Origin: Monoplex corrugatus
Taxonomy: Eukaryota; Mollusca; Gastropoda; Littorinimorpha; Ranellidae
Length of the DNA: 64,000 bases
Direction: 5' to 3'
Assembly: GCA_030674185.1 (NCBI GenBank)
Contig: CM060315.1
Location: 93,191,558 to 93,255,557 of the forward strand
Part shown: piece after piece, positions 54,501 through 64,000 of the stretch
Layout of the letters: each line of letters opens with the position of its first letter
Position numbering within the stretch: the first letter of the stretch is position 1
Translations under genes and position numbers: made by a program
The notes under the pieces: model-generated
Databases searched by the model: none
What the model saw: only the letters and a program-made list of their open reading frames with translations
Told to the model about the DNA's origin: nothing

Positions 54501-55375
54501 TCGAGCTTGCTCGGCTATCCATGACAGGTTTCCTCCATCCTTCTCTGTCAGACATTGCAATAGGTAGTTCATCATACTGACAGCCCGTATCATCGATCAG
54601 TTGGTTGATGAAGGTCTTCTTTGACGTCCTGGTCTTTGTTTGCCATGGCTGGGTCTCCATAGTAGAATATCCCCCACCAGTTCTTCTTTGCTACGCCAGC
54701 AGTGTCCCACAAAGCGCAGTCTTTGTTGATGCATTGATTCACTGATTGGTGGGATCTTACCATATAACTCTTTGTTAGGTGGATGTTCTCTCCAGAATTT
54801 GTTCAGGGCCACACGCAGCATTCGTGTGTATGATCCATCAATCTTCTTCTCCAATGTCGTTGTTAAGGTCCAAGAGATTGAGCCATATGTAAGAACGGAC
54901 TCCACTGCTGCCCGGAAGAAGTTCCTTTTCAGGTTGTCTGGTAGATTGGATTTCCAGATTTTGTCCAGTTGATTTAGTGCGCCCCAGGCATTTCCGAGTC
55001 TGGTGTTGACGTCTTGTTCTGTGGAGTCAATGTAGCTGCCAAGGTATTTAAAGTCTTGAACTTGTTTGATGGTATCTCCATTGAGATTCTCATACCTTCT
55101 GATGCGTTTGATTCAGATAGATGAACTCTGTTTTTTTCGCATTGAGATGGAGCCCGATCTCCATTGCTGTTTTTTCGACATTGTGAAGGAGAGATGTTGC
55201 ATCCTTTAGGAGGTCTGCGAGAACAGCCAGGTCATCAGCGTAATCGGCATCTGTTATCTTTACCGCAGGGTACGTCTGCTCTTCTGTTCTGTGAGGGTAA
55301 AGCCCAGTTTTTTGTTCTTATCCACTGCTTTCCTCAGCACATAGTCGAGACATGATGAAAATGTAGGGGGCAAGC
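54485..55375 (-). pseudogene. LINE reverse transcriptase C-terminal half (RTE/Proto2-like)
   Basis: Minus strand from about 55270: KITDADYADDLAVLADLLKD (YADD catalytic motif), then ATSLLHNVEKTAMEIGLHLN with AKKTEFI. A frameshift near 55105 follows. It continues with TYGSISWTLTTTLEKKIDGS, YTRMLRVALNKFWREHP, PPISESMHQQRLRFVGHCWR and LLWRPSHGKQRPGR. This C-terminal signature belongs to a widespread invertebrate non-LTR group. An ATG-type tail is at 54480-54500. Confidence 0.85.
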
Positions 55376-55850
55376 GTTTATAATAATTATGTAATGATTA
55401 TAATAACAATAATAATTATGTAATGATTATAATAACAATAATAATTATGTAATGATTATAATAACAATAATAATTATGTAATGATTATAATAACAATAAT
55501 AATTATGTAATGATTATAATAACAATAATAATTATGTAATGATTATAATAACAATAATAATTATGTAATGATTATAATAACAATAATAATTATGTAATGA
55601 TTATAATAACAATAATAATTATGTAATGATTATAATAATAATAATTATGTAATGATTATAATAACAATAATAATTATGTAATGATTATAATAACAATAAT
55701 AATTATGTGATGTTAATAAGAATAATAATATAATAATTTATGTAATGTTATACATAACAATAATAATTATGTAATGATTATAATAACAATAATAATTATG
55801 TAATGATTATAATAACAATAAATTATGTAATGATTATAATAACAATAATA
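55376..55850. repeat. 29-bp minisatellite, about 16 copies, AT-only
   Basis: The unit is TAATAATTATGTAATGATTA, then TAATAACAA. Several units are shortened near 55640 and 55705-55760. Confidence 0.96.
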
Positions 55851-55855
55851 ATCAT

Positions 55856-56000
55856 GGCCAAAGCAGTAATCATCGTTATCATTATCATCATCTTCATTGT
55901 CGTCGTCATCACCATCATCACCGTCTTCTTCCCCATCATCATCATCATCATCACCCCCACCACCATCACCCTCACCATCATCATCATCATCATCATGTGG
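55856..56000. repeat. ATC/ACC trinucleotide-type repeat
   Basis: CATCATCATC/CACCACC low-complexity tract. A GGTTCAATCCC B-box-like motif at about 56023 may be a SINE remnant, but no A box was found. 56000-56230 is otherwise unassigned. Confidence 0.88.
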
Positions 56001-56229
56001 ACACCAGTTTTTACTGTCCCAGGTTCAATCCCAGCCCTCAACAGACCACCTGGCCAGCTGCCTGCCCGTCTGAAGGCCACAGACATGATTGGTGAGTCAG
56101 TGTCCTGTGTCATACGTCCACCCCCTATCCCCCTTCCCCTTCCCCTCCCCCTTCCCCTCCCCTTGTCCATTTCACGAGACCTTGCCAGTGCCTTAGTCTG
56201 TCGCAGGATCCACATAGTCTACCAGGTAA

Positions 56230-56815
56230 TGACTAACCCCCCGTGGGGATGCCGGGGGCTCTTTCAGTATGAATATATCCCCACCTTCTGTGCTAGAAAT
56301 TTCCTCTGTTCTATCACTCTCTTTGTTTCTTTCTTCCTCCTTTGCTTTCTGTCGTTTCTACCTATCATTTTCTGCCTCAATGGTTCATTCACCTGTATGT
56401 GTTCTATAAAGTCTTACGTACTTTTTCTGTCCATTCACCTGTATGTGTTCGATAAAGTCTTACGTACTTTTTCTTAGGATTGATAATTGGGTACATGTAT
56501 TAAGTGCATTTTGGCTCGAGGGAGATGATATATGCGAAAGCAATTTTAGGTAATTCATGCCTGTTTTTACATATGTTTTCGTGTCCTTAGATATATTTGT
56601 ATTTGTATTCAGGTGTGTTTTTTCAATCCCCTGTGCGATAAATTGAACGGAGTGGTCAACGCCAGGGGCATGTCTTTAGATTATGTGTGCGAATGCATTG
56701 CTATGTGTACTTAATTTTCTTTTTCTATTTTTTTTTTCCTGTTGAAGTTTTGTATGTTTTGAAGCGGTTACAGCCCTGATATGGCTCTAATCGTCGGCTG
56801 GGCTTTAAACAACAG
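56230..56815 (+). mobile_element. dispersed element E, long copy 2
   Basis: Collinear with 35855-36480. It includes a local duplication of TCCATTCACCTGTATGTGTT (56380-56455) and ends AGCCCTGATATGGCTCTAAT and GGCTGGGCTTTAAACAACA. An S2 tail motif (TTGGGTGGAGCGCATATGG) follows at about 56847. Confidence 0.75.
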
Positions 56816-56977
56816 TAACAACAACAACAAGATAATGACTAAGCAGATTGGGTGGAGCGCATATGGCATGACTCGAACGTGAGCAATACTTCGTGAGATA
56901 AGCCCAGACTCCAAAGTTAGACACAGAACAAGATCCATCGCCATCATCGTTGATTGTGGAAGTAACCACCAGTCGCC

Positions 56978-57062
56978 GTGCTGTAGTGGCTAGCATAGCG
57001 GATTACTGACTGGAAGGTTGTGGGTTCGAATCCCCATCAGTCCCTTCACTAATCATTGTGGG
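56978..57062 (+). mobile_element. SINE family S3, head part (split copy)
   Basis: tRNA-like head: GCTGTAGTGGCTAGCATAGC (A-box region) and GTGGGTTCGAATCCCC (near-perfect B box), then CTAATCATTGTGGGATTTTT. It is interrupted here by a CR1-like copy and the body resumes at about 57830. Confidence 0.82.
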
Positions 57063-57829
57063 ATTTTTATAATTACAATATTTATATAGCGCAAAATCTT
57101 GATAGAAATCAAATCTAAGCGCTGAACATACACATACGCACGCGCGCACACACACGCACACACACACTCACACATGGCTATAAATGGGGAAAAAGAATAA
57201 AAGCAATGGAAAATTATAGAGAGCATATTATATACAAATATATATTACAATGTGATTCCACTCCGAGCGGAGACAGGCTACAGAGGGGGGTGAGTGAGGT
57301 CAGGATTTCATGCAGAGGAGAAAAGGTGAGTTTTGAGAGCGGACTTGAAGGAGACAAAAGTAGGTTACTGACGGACTGAGAGAGGAAGTTTGTTCCAGGA
57401 GAGTGGACCAGAAACAGAGAAGGCTCGTGGACCATAGGTATTGAGCTTAGTGCGTGGAAAGCGAAAAGTCAGAGGATCGGAGGCAGAGCGGAGGGTACGT
57501 GAGGGAAGATAGATCTCAAGTAGGCTTGACAGGTAATCGGGGGCTGCGTTATTGAGGCTTTTTGTAGCACATGGTGTCTAGTTTGTACTGTATGCGCTTT
57601 GATACAGGGAGCCAGTGAAGTTGTGCCAGGAGAGGAGAAATGTGGTCAGCTTTTTTCTTTTTGAGTACAAGGCGTGCAGCATTGGTTTGAATGCGCTGTA
57701 GGATGTGAATGGTGGAGGCAGGAAGACCAGACAGGAGTGAACTGCAATAGTGCAATGCGAGACATTATGAAGGAGAGAATGAGTTTTGCAGTTGTTTCAA
57801 CAGAGAGATACTTCCTGATCAGGCTTTTC
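57063..57829 (-). mobile_element. CR1-like LINE (family c) inserted in an S3 SINE
   Basis: Minus sense: 3' end TATATAGCGC, CA/CGCG microsatellite (57128-57176), a C-terminal frame ending about 57214, and coding [38 protein letters not shown] with single-base indels that break the frame (near 57540-57560 and 57750). The 5' end lies at CTTCCTGATCAGG. Confidence 0.85.
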
Positions 57830-58055
57830 CTGCTCCTACCCAGAGTTGGGCGTGATGTGTGTTGGTTGGGAAGACTGGGATCACACAGCCGGCTTTCATT
57901 CACTTTACAGATGTGTCATTGAGGGTGTTGCTCAAATCGTCTGACCAACACGGCAGGTGTCTGTATCTCTCGGGCCTGGTTGAAGCCAGAAATGTATTAT
58001 GTTAGAACGGGGAGAGTCACGTAGTCTCAATCCTAAATGGAACTCCATAGCATCA
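57830..58055 (+). mobile_element. SINE family S3, body part (split copy)
   Basis: CTGCTCCTACCCAGAGTTGG, then GGGAAGACTGGGATCACACA, GTGTCTGTATCTCTCGGGCC and GGAACTCCATAGCATCATG, collinear with the S3 copy at 5320-5540 and 17185-17345. Confidence 0.78.
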
Positions 58056-58124
58056 TGATTATCAGTTATAAAAACTGCCAGATTCTGTAGCCATTAAGGT
58101 GGAGTAGAAAATGGGACAAACGCA

Positions 58125-58138
58125 TACACGCACACACG

Positions 58139-58214
<76 letters not shown>

Positions 58215-58235
58215 AACACACTCTCTCTTTTTCAC

Positions 58236-58270
<35 letters not shown>

Positions 58271-58329
58271 CTCTCTCTCTCACTTACACACACGCACACA
58301 CACACACATTTTCTCTCTCTCTCTCTCAC

Positions 58330-58411
<82 letters not shown>

Positions 58412-58423
58412 TCTCTCTTTTAC

Positions 58424-58455
<32 letters not shown>

Positions 58456-58582
58456 TCTCTCTCTCTCTCTCTCTCTCACTTACACACACGCACACACACA
58501 CACACACACACATTCTCTCTCTCTCTCTCTCTCTCACTTACACACACACACACACACACATTCTCTCTCTCTCTCTCTCACA

Positions 58583-58650
<68 letters not shown>

Positions 58651-58670
58651 TCTCTCTCTCTCTCTCTCAC

Positions 58671-58702
<32 letters not shown>

Positions 58703-58718
58703 TCTCTCTCTCTCTCAC

Positions 58719-58778
<60 letters not shown>

Positions 58779-58796
58779 CACACACACACACACACA
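58125..58796. repeat. (CA)n blocks alternating with CTCTCTCACTTA
   Basis: About eight cycles of a long CA tract followed by TTCTCTCTCTCTCTCTCACT and TA. Cycle length varies with CA number. Confidence 0.96.
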
Positions 58797-58914
58797 GTGG
58801 AAACCTCTATAAGTCCTAAAAAGAAGAAGAAGAAAAAGAAGACGGTTCTAGCGAACTTCACAGAGTGCTGTGTCTGTCTTTGGGTTCTCTTTCAAGGACA
58901 ATTCCGTCAGTTCC

Positions 58915-59040
58915 CCCTCCACCACTACATCATCACCACCACCATTACCACCATCACCACCACCACACCACCACCACCATCATCACCACCACCATCACCA
59001 CCACCGCCACCATTGCCACCACCACCACCACCATCGTGAG
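58915..59040. repeat. ACC/ATC trinucleotide repeat
   Basis: CACCACCACCATCACC-type tract; His/Pro/Thr-rich frames are artefacts. 59041-59540 holds no recognised feature. Confidence 0.92.
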
Positions 59041-59544
59041 AAAAGAAACAGAGTTACAACAGACTATGTTTTTTTGTCTTTGGGTTGTGCAGTTTTCTAT
59101 TCAGCTCTTTGGCTTTTTTTGGATTAGTATTTTTCCTTTTCTTTTCCACTGCCAGACTAGATTTATGGCGCTGCTAGGCACAATCTGGTTACATCGATCA
59201 TACCACCATATTCATTTTCTTCCCACTCATTCCACTACAAGTATGTATACCTGTGTGTATGTATATATACTTTCACTCAAAACTCAACAAATGCATTACG
59301 ATATGTAGATTTCGGTTCTGGAACCTCCTGAGGATAAAACAGTAATGATATGGCATGACCACTGTGGTAGAATTTATCTCACTTCCCTCGAGATATGGCA
59401 GTTCTCTCCCCCTCACTTCCCCCCGCACTTCCCATTTTACCGCAGCTTGTAAACACATCATGATTTCATAACAGCTCAATGACACATCTGCGTCCCCCCC
59501 CCCCCACCCCCACTCTCCACACCCAAAGTTGTGCCAATGTGCGT

Positions 59545-59665
59545 GTTGTTTTGTGTGTAACGCTTGACAAACACCAGTTAGCTGAACATTTGCGCCTGTC
59601 TCGTTTCTGTGAATTAAACCAACATTATGAGTCTTTTTTTTTTTATGTTTCTGCTTATGAGTAAG
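59545..59665 (+). mobile_element. SINE family S1, diverged partial copy
   Basis: AACGCTTGACAAACACCAGT, then TAGCTGAACATTTGCGCCTG and TCTCGTTTCTGTGAATTAAA; same order as other S1 cores with several substitutions. Confidence 0.6.
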
Positions 59666-60104
59666 GACAATCAAAGGCGAGCGTGGGGCCACAGAGCTGT
59701 ACAACAGCCACAACACAAGCGGTCCCCGACTGGCTTCTAGCTCTTGCACAAACAACACGCTGCATGAACTCGCTGAAAAAAAACTCCCTCTCTCCCCGAA
59801 ACTCGCGCAACTGTAGTGTCACAAAGCACAGACTGAAACCCTTCTGGCTCTGAACGGGGCTTCAGAAAGTCTTGGCCTGAATGCCAGGCCCGGAACGGAG
59901 TTGGGGGGTGGGGTGGGGTGGGGTGGGGGAGGCAGGTAAAGGGAGGGAACCTGGTTGTGGAGAGGCAAGGGGAGGGAAGCAGGGCTGTCGTATTGTCCAG
60001 CAGTCCTTGACAGTACATGGGGACCAGGTATGGCCGTCAACTTGTCCAACTGGATGCTCTGCCCTTAACTGGATGTTCTAGGAGTTTCTTAAGCAGAGAT
60101 TCTT
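59666..60104. other. no gene recognised; short GGGGT tract
   Basis: A (GGGGT)n-like tract at about 59903-59930. Frames on both strands lack recognised domains. Confidence 0.45.
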
Positions 60105-60795
60105 CGTGCTCGGATAATTCCATACGCGCTCCACCCAAACATGCTGGTCATTTAAAGCAGACTCCACCAGCCTGGGCAAAACCCTATGTGCCGGCAAGGT
60201 TTTGAAATTGGGAGGTGAGAAGAAACAGGTGTTGTGAAATGGTAAGCTGACACCAGCAGAATGATGGACACATTAAGATGGGCAGCCAACAGGCCAGTGG
60301 ACCTATCAAACAGTAAGCTGACACCACCAGAATGATGGAAACATTAAGATGGACAGCCAACAGGCCAGTGGACCTATGAAACAATAAGCTGACACCAGCA
60401 GAATGATGGAAACATTAAGATGGACAGCCAACAGGCCAGTGTACTGGACCTATGAAACAATAAGCTGACACCAGCAGAATGATGGAAACATTAAGATGGA
60501 CAGCCAACAGGCCAGTGGACCTATCAAACAGTAAGCTGACACCAGCAGAATGATGGAAACATTAAGATGGACAGCCAACAGCCAGTGTACTGGACCTATG
60601 AAACAATAAGCTGACACCAGCAGAATGATGGAAACATTAAGATGGACAGCCAACAGGCCAGTGGACCTATCAAACAGTAAGCTGACACCAGCAGAATGAT
60701 GGAAACATTAAGATGGACAGCCAACAGGCCAGTGGACCTATCAAACAGTAAGCTGACACCACCAGAATGATGGAAACATTAAGATGGACAGCCAG
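60105..60795 (-). mobile_element. SINE family S2, second expanded copy (about 8 units, head missing)
   Basis: The S2 tail (GATAATTCCATACGCGCTCC, CAAAACCCTATGTGCCGGCA) is followed from 60235 by about eight 71-bp units. Two units carry a GTACT insertion (AGTGTACTGGACC) and several have ATGAAACAATAAGC in place of ATCAAACAGTAAGC. At about 60795 the array changes abruptly into a G-rich array, so the tRNA head is absent. Confidence 0.85.
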
Positions 60796-61985
60796 GTGGG
60801 GAGGGGTCAGGTGTGGAGGGGGTCAGGTGGGAAGGGGGTCAGGTGTGGAGGGGGTCAGGTGGGAAGGGGTCAGGTGGGGAGGGGGTCAGGTGGGGAGGGG
60901 GGTGCAGGTGGGGAGGGGTCAGGTGGGGAGGGAAAGGTGCAGGTGGGGAGGGAAGGGTGCAGGTGGGAGGGGTCAGGGTGGGAGGGGGTCAGGTGGGGAG
61001 GGGGTCAGGTGGGGAGGGAGTCAGATGGGGAGTTAGGTAGTGAGGGGTTCAGGTGGGGAGGGGTCAGGTGGGGAGGGAGTCAGGTGGGAGGGAGTCAGGT
61101 GGGGAGGGTTAGGTGGGAGGGAGTCAGGTGGGGGTGGTTAGGTGGGAAGGGGTCAGGTGAGAGGGAGTCAGGTGGGGAGGAAGTCAGTTGGGGAGGGGAT
61201 CAGGTGGGGAGGGGTTCAGTGGGGAGAGTCAGGTGGGAGGGGTCAGGTGGGAGGGGTTCAGTTGGGGAGGGGTCAGGTGGGAGGGGTCAGGTGGGGAGGG
61301 AGTCAGGTGGGGAGGGAGTCAGGTGGGAGGGGTCAGGTGGGAGAGAGATGGGGAGGGGTTCAGTTGGGAGGAGGTCAGGTGGGGAGAGGATTAGGTGGGG
61401 AGGGGTCAGGTGGGGAGGGAGTCAGGTGGGAGGGGGTCAGGTGGGGAGGGAGTCAGGTGGGAGGGGTCAGGTGGGGAGGGAGTCAAGTGGGAGGGGGTCA
61501 GGTGGGAGAGAGGTGGGGAGGGGTTCAGTTGGGGAGGGGTCAGGTGGGATGGAGTCAGGTGGGGAGGGAGTCAGGTGGGAGGGGGTCAGGTGGAGAGAGG
61601 TGGGGAGGGGTTCAATTGGGGAGGGGTTCAGTTGGGGAGGGGGTCAGGTGGGAGGAGTCAGGTGGGGAGGGAGTCAAGTGGGAGGGGGTCAGGTGGGAGA
61701 GAGGTGGGAGGGTTCAGTTGGGGAGGGGTTCAGTTAGGGAGGGGTTCAGGTGGGAGGGAGTCAGGTGGGGAGGGGTCAGGTGGGGAGGGAGTCAGGTGGG
61801 GAGGGAGTCAGGTGGGGAGGGAGTCAGTTGGGGAGGGGTCAGTTGGGGAGGGAGTCAGGTGGGAGAGAGTGGGGAGGGGTTCAGTTGGGGAGGGGGTCAG
61901 GTGGGGAGGAGTTCAGTTGGGGAGGGAGTCAGGTGGGGAGGGAGTCAGGTGGGGAGGGAGTCAGGTGGGAAGGGAGCCAGGTGAA
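60796..61985. repeat. G-rich minisatellite, unit 15-17 bp, about 75 copies
   Basis: The unit is GGTGGGGAGGGAGTCA with length variants; G on the plus strand dominates, with almost no C beyond the TCA. Gly/Arg/Val-rich frames of up to 317 codons run in all three frames and are artefacts. Confidence 0.97.
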
Positions 61986-62320
61986 GGAAGTTTGTGACCA
62001 CTTAAGACTGCCCTGACCAGCTAATACCTTGACAGGCCAAGCCAAGCAGCCAGCTGACAGTACCCGGCACTTAACCCTTTCATACAGGGTGGATCCACCC
62101 GGATCTGAGTGGCGGCGTCTTTGAAGAGCGAGGCAGAGGGACGAGGGCTGAAGACGCCTGCAGACAGACATGTTGTGGCGGTAGTGTGAAGCGAGGCAAG
62201 GGGAGATTAGCACGGTGTGCAGGGTTTGTGGGCAGGAAGGGACGATCGTGTCTGACGGTCATTTGCTGTGAACATGATCATGACACACATTGACTGTTTG
62301 TGTAGGGGTTACATCTGTAG
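61986..62320. other. no gene recognised; one TTAACCCTTTC end-like motif
   Basis: TTAACCCTTTCATACAGGGT at 62072 resembles the left end of a TTAA element and contains a GGGTGGATCCACCC palindrome; no right end was found. Confidence 0.4.
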
Positions 62321-62321
62321 C

Positions 62322-62681
62322 GCGCGCGCACACACACACACACCGCACACACACACACACCACACACGCAGCACACACGCACATGCACACGCACACCACC
62401 ACGACACAACACCACACACACACACACACACACACGCACACACACACGCACACACACACACACGCACGCACACACACCACACACACACGCACACCACGAC
62501 ACACACACACACACACACACACACCACGACACACACACACCACACGCACACACACACACACACACGCACACACACACACACACACACACGCACACACACA
62601 CACACACACACACGCACCACCCACACACACACCACACACACACACACACACCACACACACACACACACACAACACACACAC

Positions 62682-62717
<36 letters not shown>

Positions 62718-62795
62718 ACGCACACACGCACACACACACACACACACCTCCTCTCTCTCTCTCACACACTCACACACACAAACACACTCACTCTG

Positions 62796-62830
<35 letters not shown>

Positions 62831-62846
62831 CATACACACGCACACA

Positions 62847-62877
<31 letters not shown>

Positions 62878-62917
62878 TCACACACACACACACACACACA
62901 CACTCACTCACTCACTT

Positions 62918-62974
<57 letters not shown>

Positions 62975-63038
62975 CACACGATCACTCACTCTCTCTCTCT
63001 CTCACACACACATACACACACACGCCACACTCACTCAC

Positions 63039-63075
<37 letters not shown>

Positions 63076-63345
63076 CTCACATACACACTCACACACACAC
63101 TCACACACAAACACACGATCACTCACTCTCTCTCTCTCACACACACACATACACACATACACACACACACTCTCTCTCTCTCTCTCTCTGTGTCTTCACA
63201 CACTCTCACTCACACACTTACATACACATACACACTCACACACAAACACACAACACACACACACACAAACACACAACACACACACACAAACACACAACAC
63301 ATACACAAACACACACACAAACACACACACACACAAACACACTAA
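62322..63345. repeat. 1-kb CA/CT microsatellite
   Basis: (CA)n with CACCAC, CGCA and AACACA variants to about 62745, then CA and (CT)n/CACTCA blocks alternating to 63345. Cys/Val and His/Thr frames are artefacts. Confidence 0.96.
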
Positions 63346-63349
63346 TTAA

Positions 63350-63622
63350 TCTCATTTGAAATTAATTGTTACCACATATTTTCGTATTCAACTGAACGCT
63401 TTGAAAACAAAATATTGTAAAAACGTTTTATGTATTTGCGGTGAACAATTCACATTGTATCACTGTTTGTTTTACTGCAGAAAGCTTCGTTATTTTTTAC
63501 CAAAGATGTTTACACAAGGAAACTATCTTGAAAAGCATTTTAAAGAAGTAATATCAGATCAAGTTCTGTTAGTTAACATTTCAGAATCATTGGTTCACAG
63601 TCCTGTTAGTGCGTTACTTTAA
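63350..63622 (+). pseudogene. LINE C-terminal fragment with Cys-His knuckle
   Basis: Open from just after the microsatellite: TTYFRIQLNALKTKYCKNVL, then CICGEQFTLYHCLFYCRKLR, and VNISESLVHSPVSALL before the stop at 63620. The R-x-QLNALKTKYCKNV...C-x-C-G...H-x4-C order resembles the C-terminus of invertebrate LINE ORF2 proteins. The upstream part has been replaced by the CA/CT repeat. This is memory-based family recognition, moderately sure. Confidence 0.6.
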
Positions 63623-64000
63623 GGTTATTATTTTTTTTAATTATTATTATTTTATTTTGTTTTGTTTTGTTTTTTATAACGATTTTTCTTTTACATTTGA
63701 TGTTAGCTTTGTTCTACTTTCATTTCTCTGTTCATCCATATCCTTTTTCTTAAGACCTTGCCGATTCCTTTTAATTTTTTTCCGTCTCTTACTCTGTTCC
63801 CCTCTGTCCCCTCCCTCCCCTCCCCCCCCAAAAAAATCATCCTCCATGCCATTTTTACCCGTCTAATATCACTTATAGTGAAAAGACGTTAAATCAAGGA
63901 ACGAACGAACACACACACACACGCACATACACAAGGTGGGTGGGTGGGGTGGCCATTCATTATATTAGCCGTGACGCCTACACGCCTGTGCGTTACATTT
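63623..64000. other. no gene recognised; short T-rich and CA tracts
   Basis: T/TTTTG-rich sequence, possibly the 3' UTR of the LINE fragment, then a short (CA)n at 63910-63925. The window ends without a further feature. Confidence 0.45.

Noticed and set aside
56978..57062. functional tRNA gene
   Set aside because: A and B boxes are good, but there is no acceptor-stem pairing or proper cloverleaf, and the sequence continues into the S3 SINE body found elsewhere.
60784..61997. Gly-rich frames of 200-317 codons
   Set aside because: Direct translation of the 16-bp G-rich array, open in all three plus frames.
62072..62095. isolated TTAACCCTTTC end as a complete TTAA element
   Set aside because: No matching inverted end or second TTAA arrangement was found within the following sequence.
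1..64000. viral or toxin genes
   Set aside because: None recognised. All reverse transcriptase fragments carry non-LTR or Penelope-type signatures; no LTR, gag, protease or envelope-like sequence was seen.

Overview
This is a repeat-saturated animal genome window. It has introns with GT..AG borders, LINE, SINE, Penelope-like and TTAA-type DNA transposon debris, very abundant CA/GT, CT and ATG microsatellites, and many minisatellites. The mix of RTE, CR1/L2, Tx1-like and Penelope-like elements with several tRNA-headed SINE families suggests a lophotrochozoan, most likely a gastropod mollusc. That placement is inference; no rRNA or mitochondrial marker is present.

Two host genes can be read exon by exon, with matching splice phases. 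On the minus strand (3026-16749) lies a CTR/SLC31-type copper transporter: a terminal exon with TM2 and TM3 (MxxxM and GxxxG), an exon with TM1, an exon with the pre-TM1 segment, and a tentative start exon. On the plus strand (27440-38252) lies a complete four-exon HSPB11/IFT25 gene, 139 codons, encoding the IFT-B subunit that pairs with IFT27. The two genes point away from each other across about 10.7 kb, half of it a 5 kb array of a 49-bp unit. No convincing host exon was found from 38.3 to 64 kb.

Layout. 0-3 kb: microsatellites and a head-to-head SINE pair with a 23-bp array. 3-17 kb: copper transporter; its introns hold a 27-bp array, a TTAA element inside an RTE LINE, and a SINE swollen by about 57 copies of a 71-bp segment. 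17-20 kb: palindromes, TTAA MITEs and an RTE copy. 20-25 kb: 49-bp array. 27-38 kb: IFT25, whose introns hold a Penelope fragment, a 51-bp array beside exon 2, a long open L2/CR1-type LINE inserted in a 70-bp TTAA-bounded array, and a Tx1-like fragment grading into a 53-bp array. 38-64 kb: microsatellites, minisatellites, nested CR1-like copies, LINE ends, and a G-rich array.

The main pattern is that many minisatellites are internal amplifications of identifiable pieces: SINE bodies (23 and 71 bp), a LINE C-terminal zinc-finger end (49 bp), a TTAA MITE arm (70 bp), LINE coding sequence (53 bp) and a host 3' splice site (51 bp). All calls are by eye from sequence; no database search was run.
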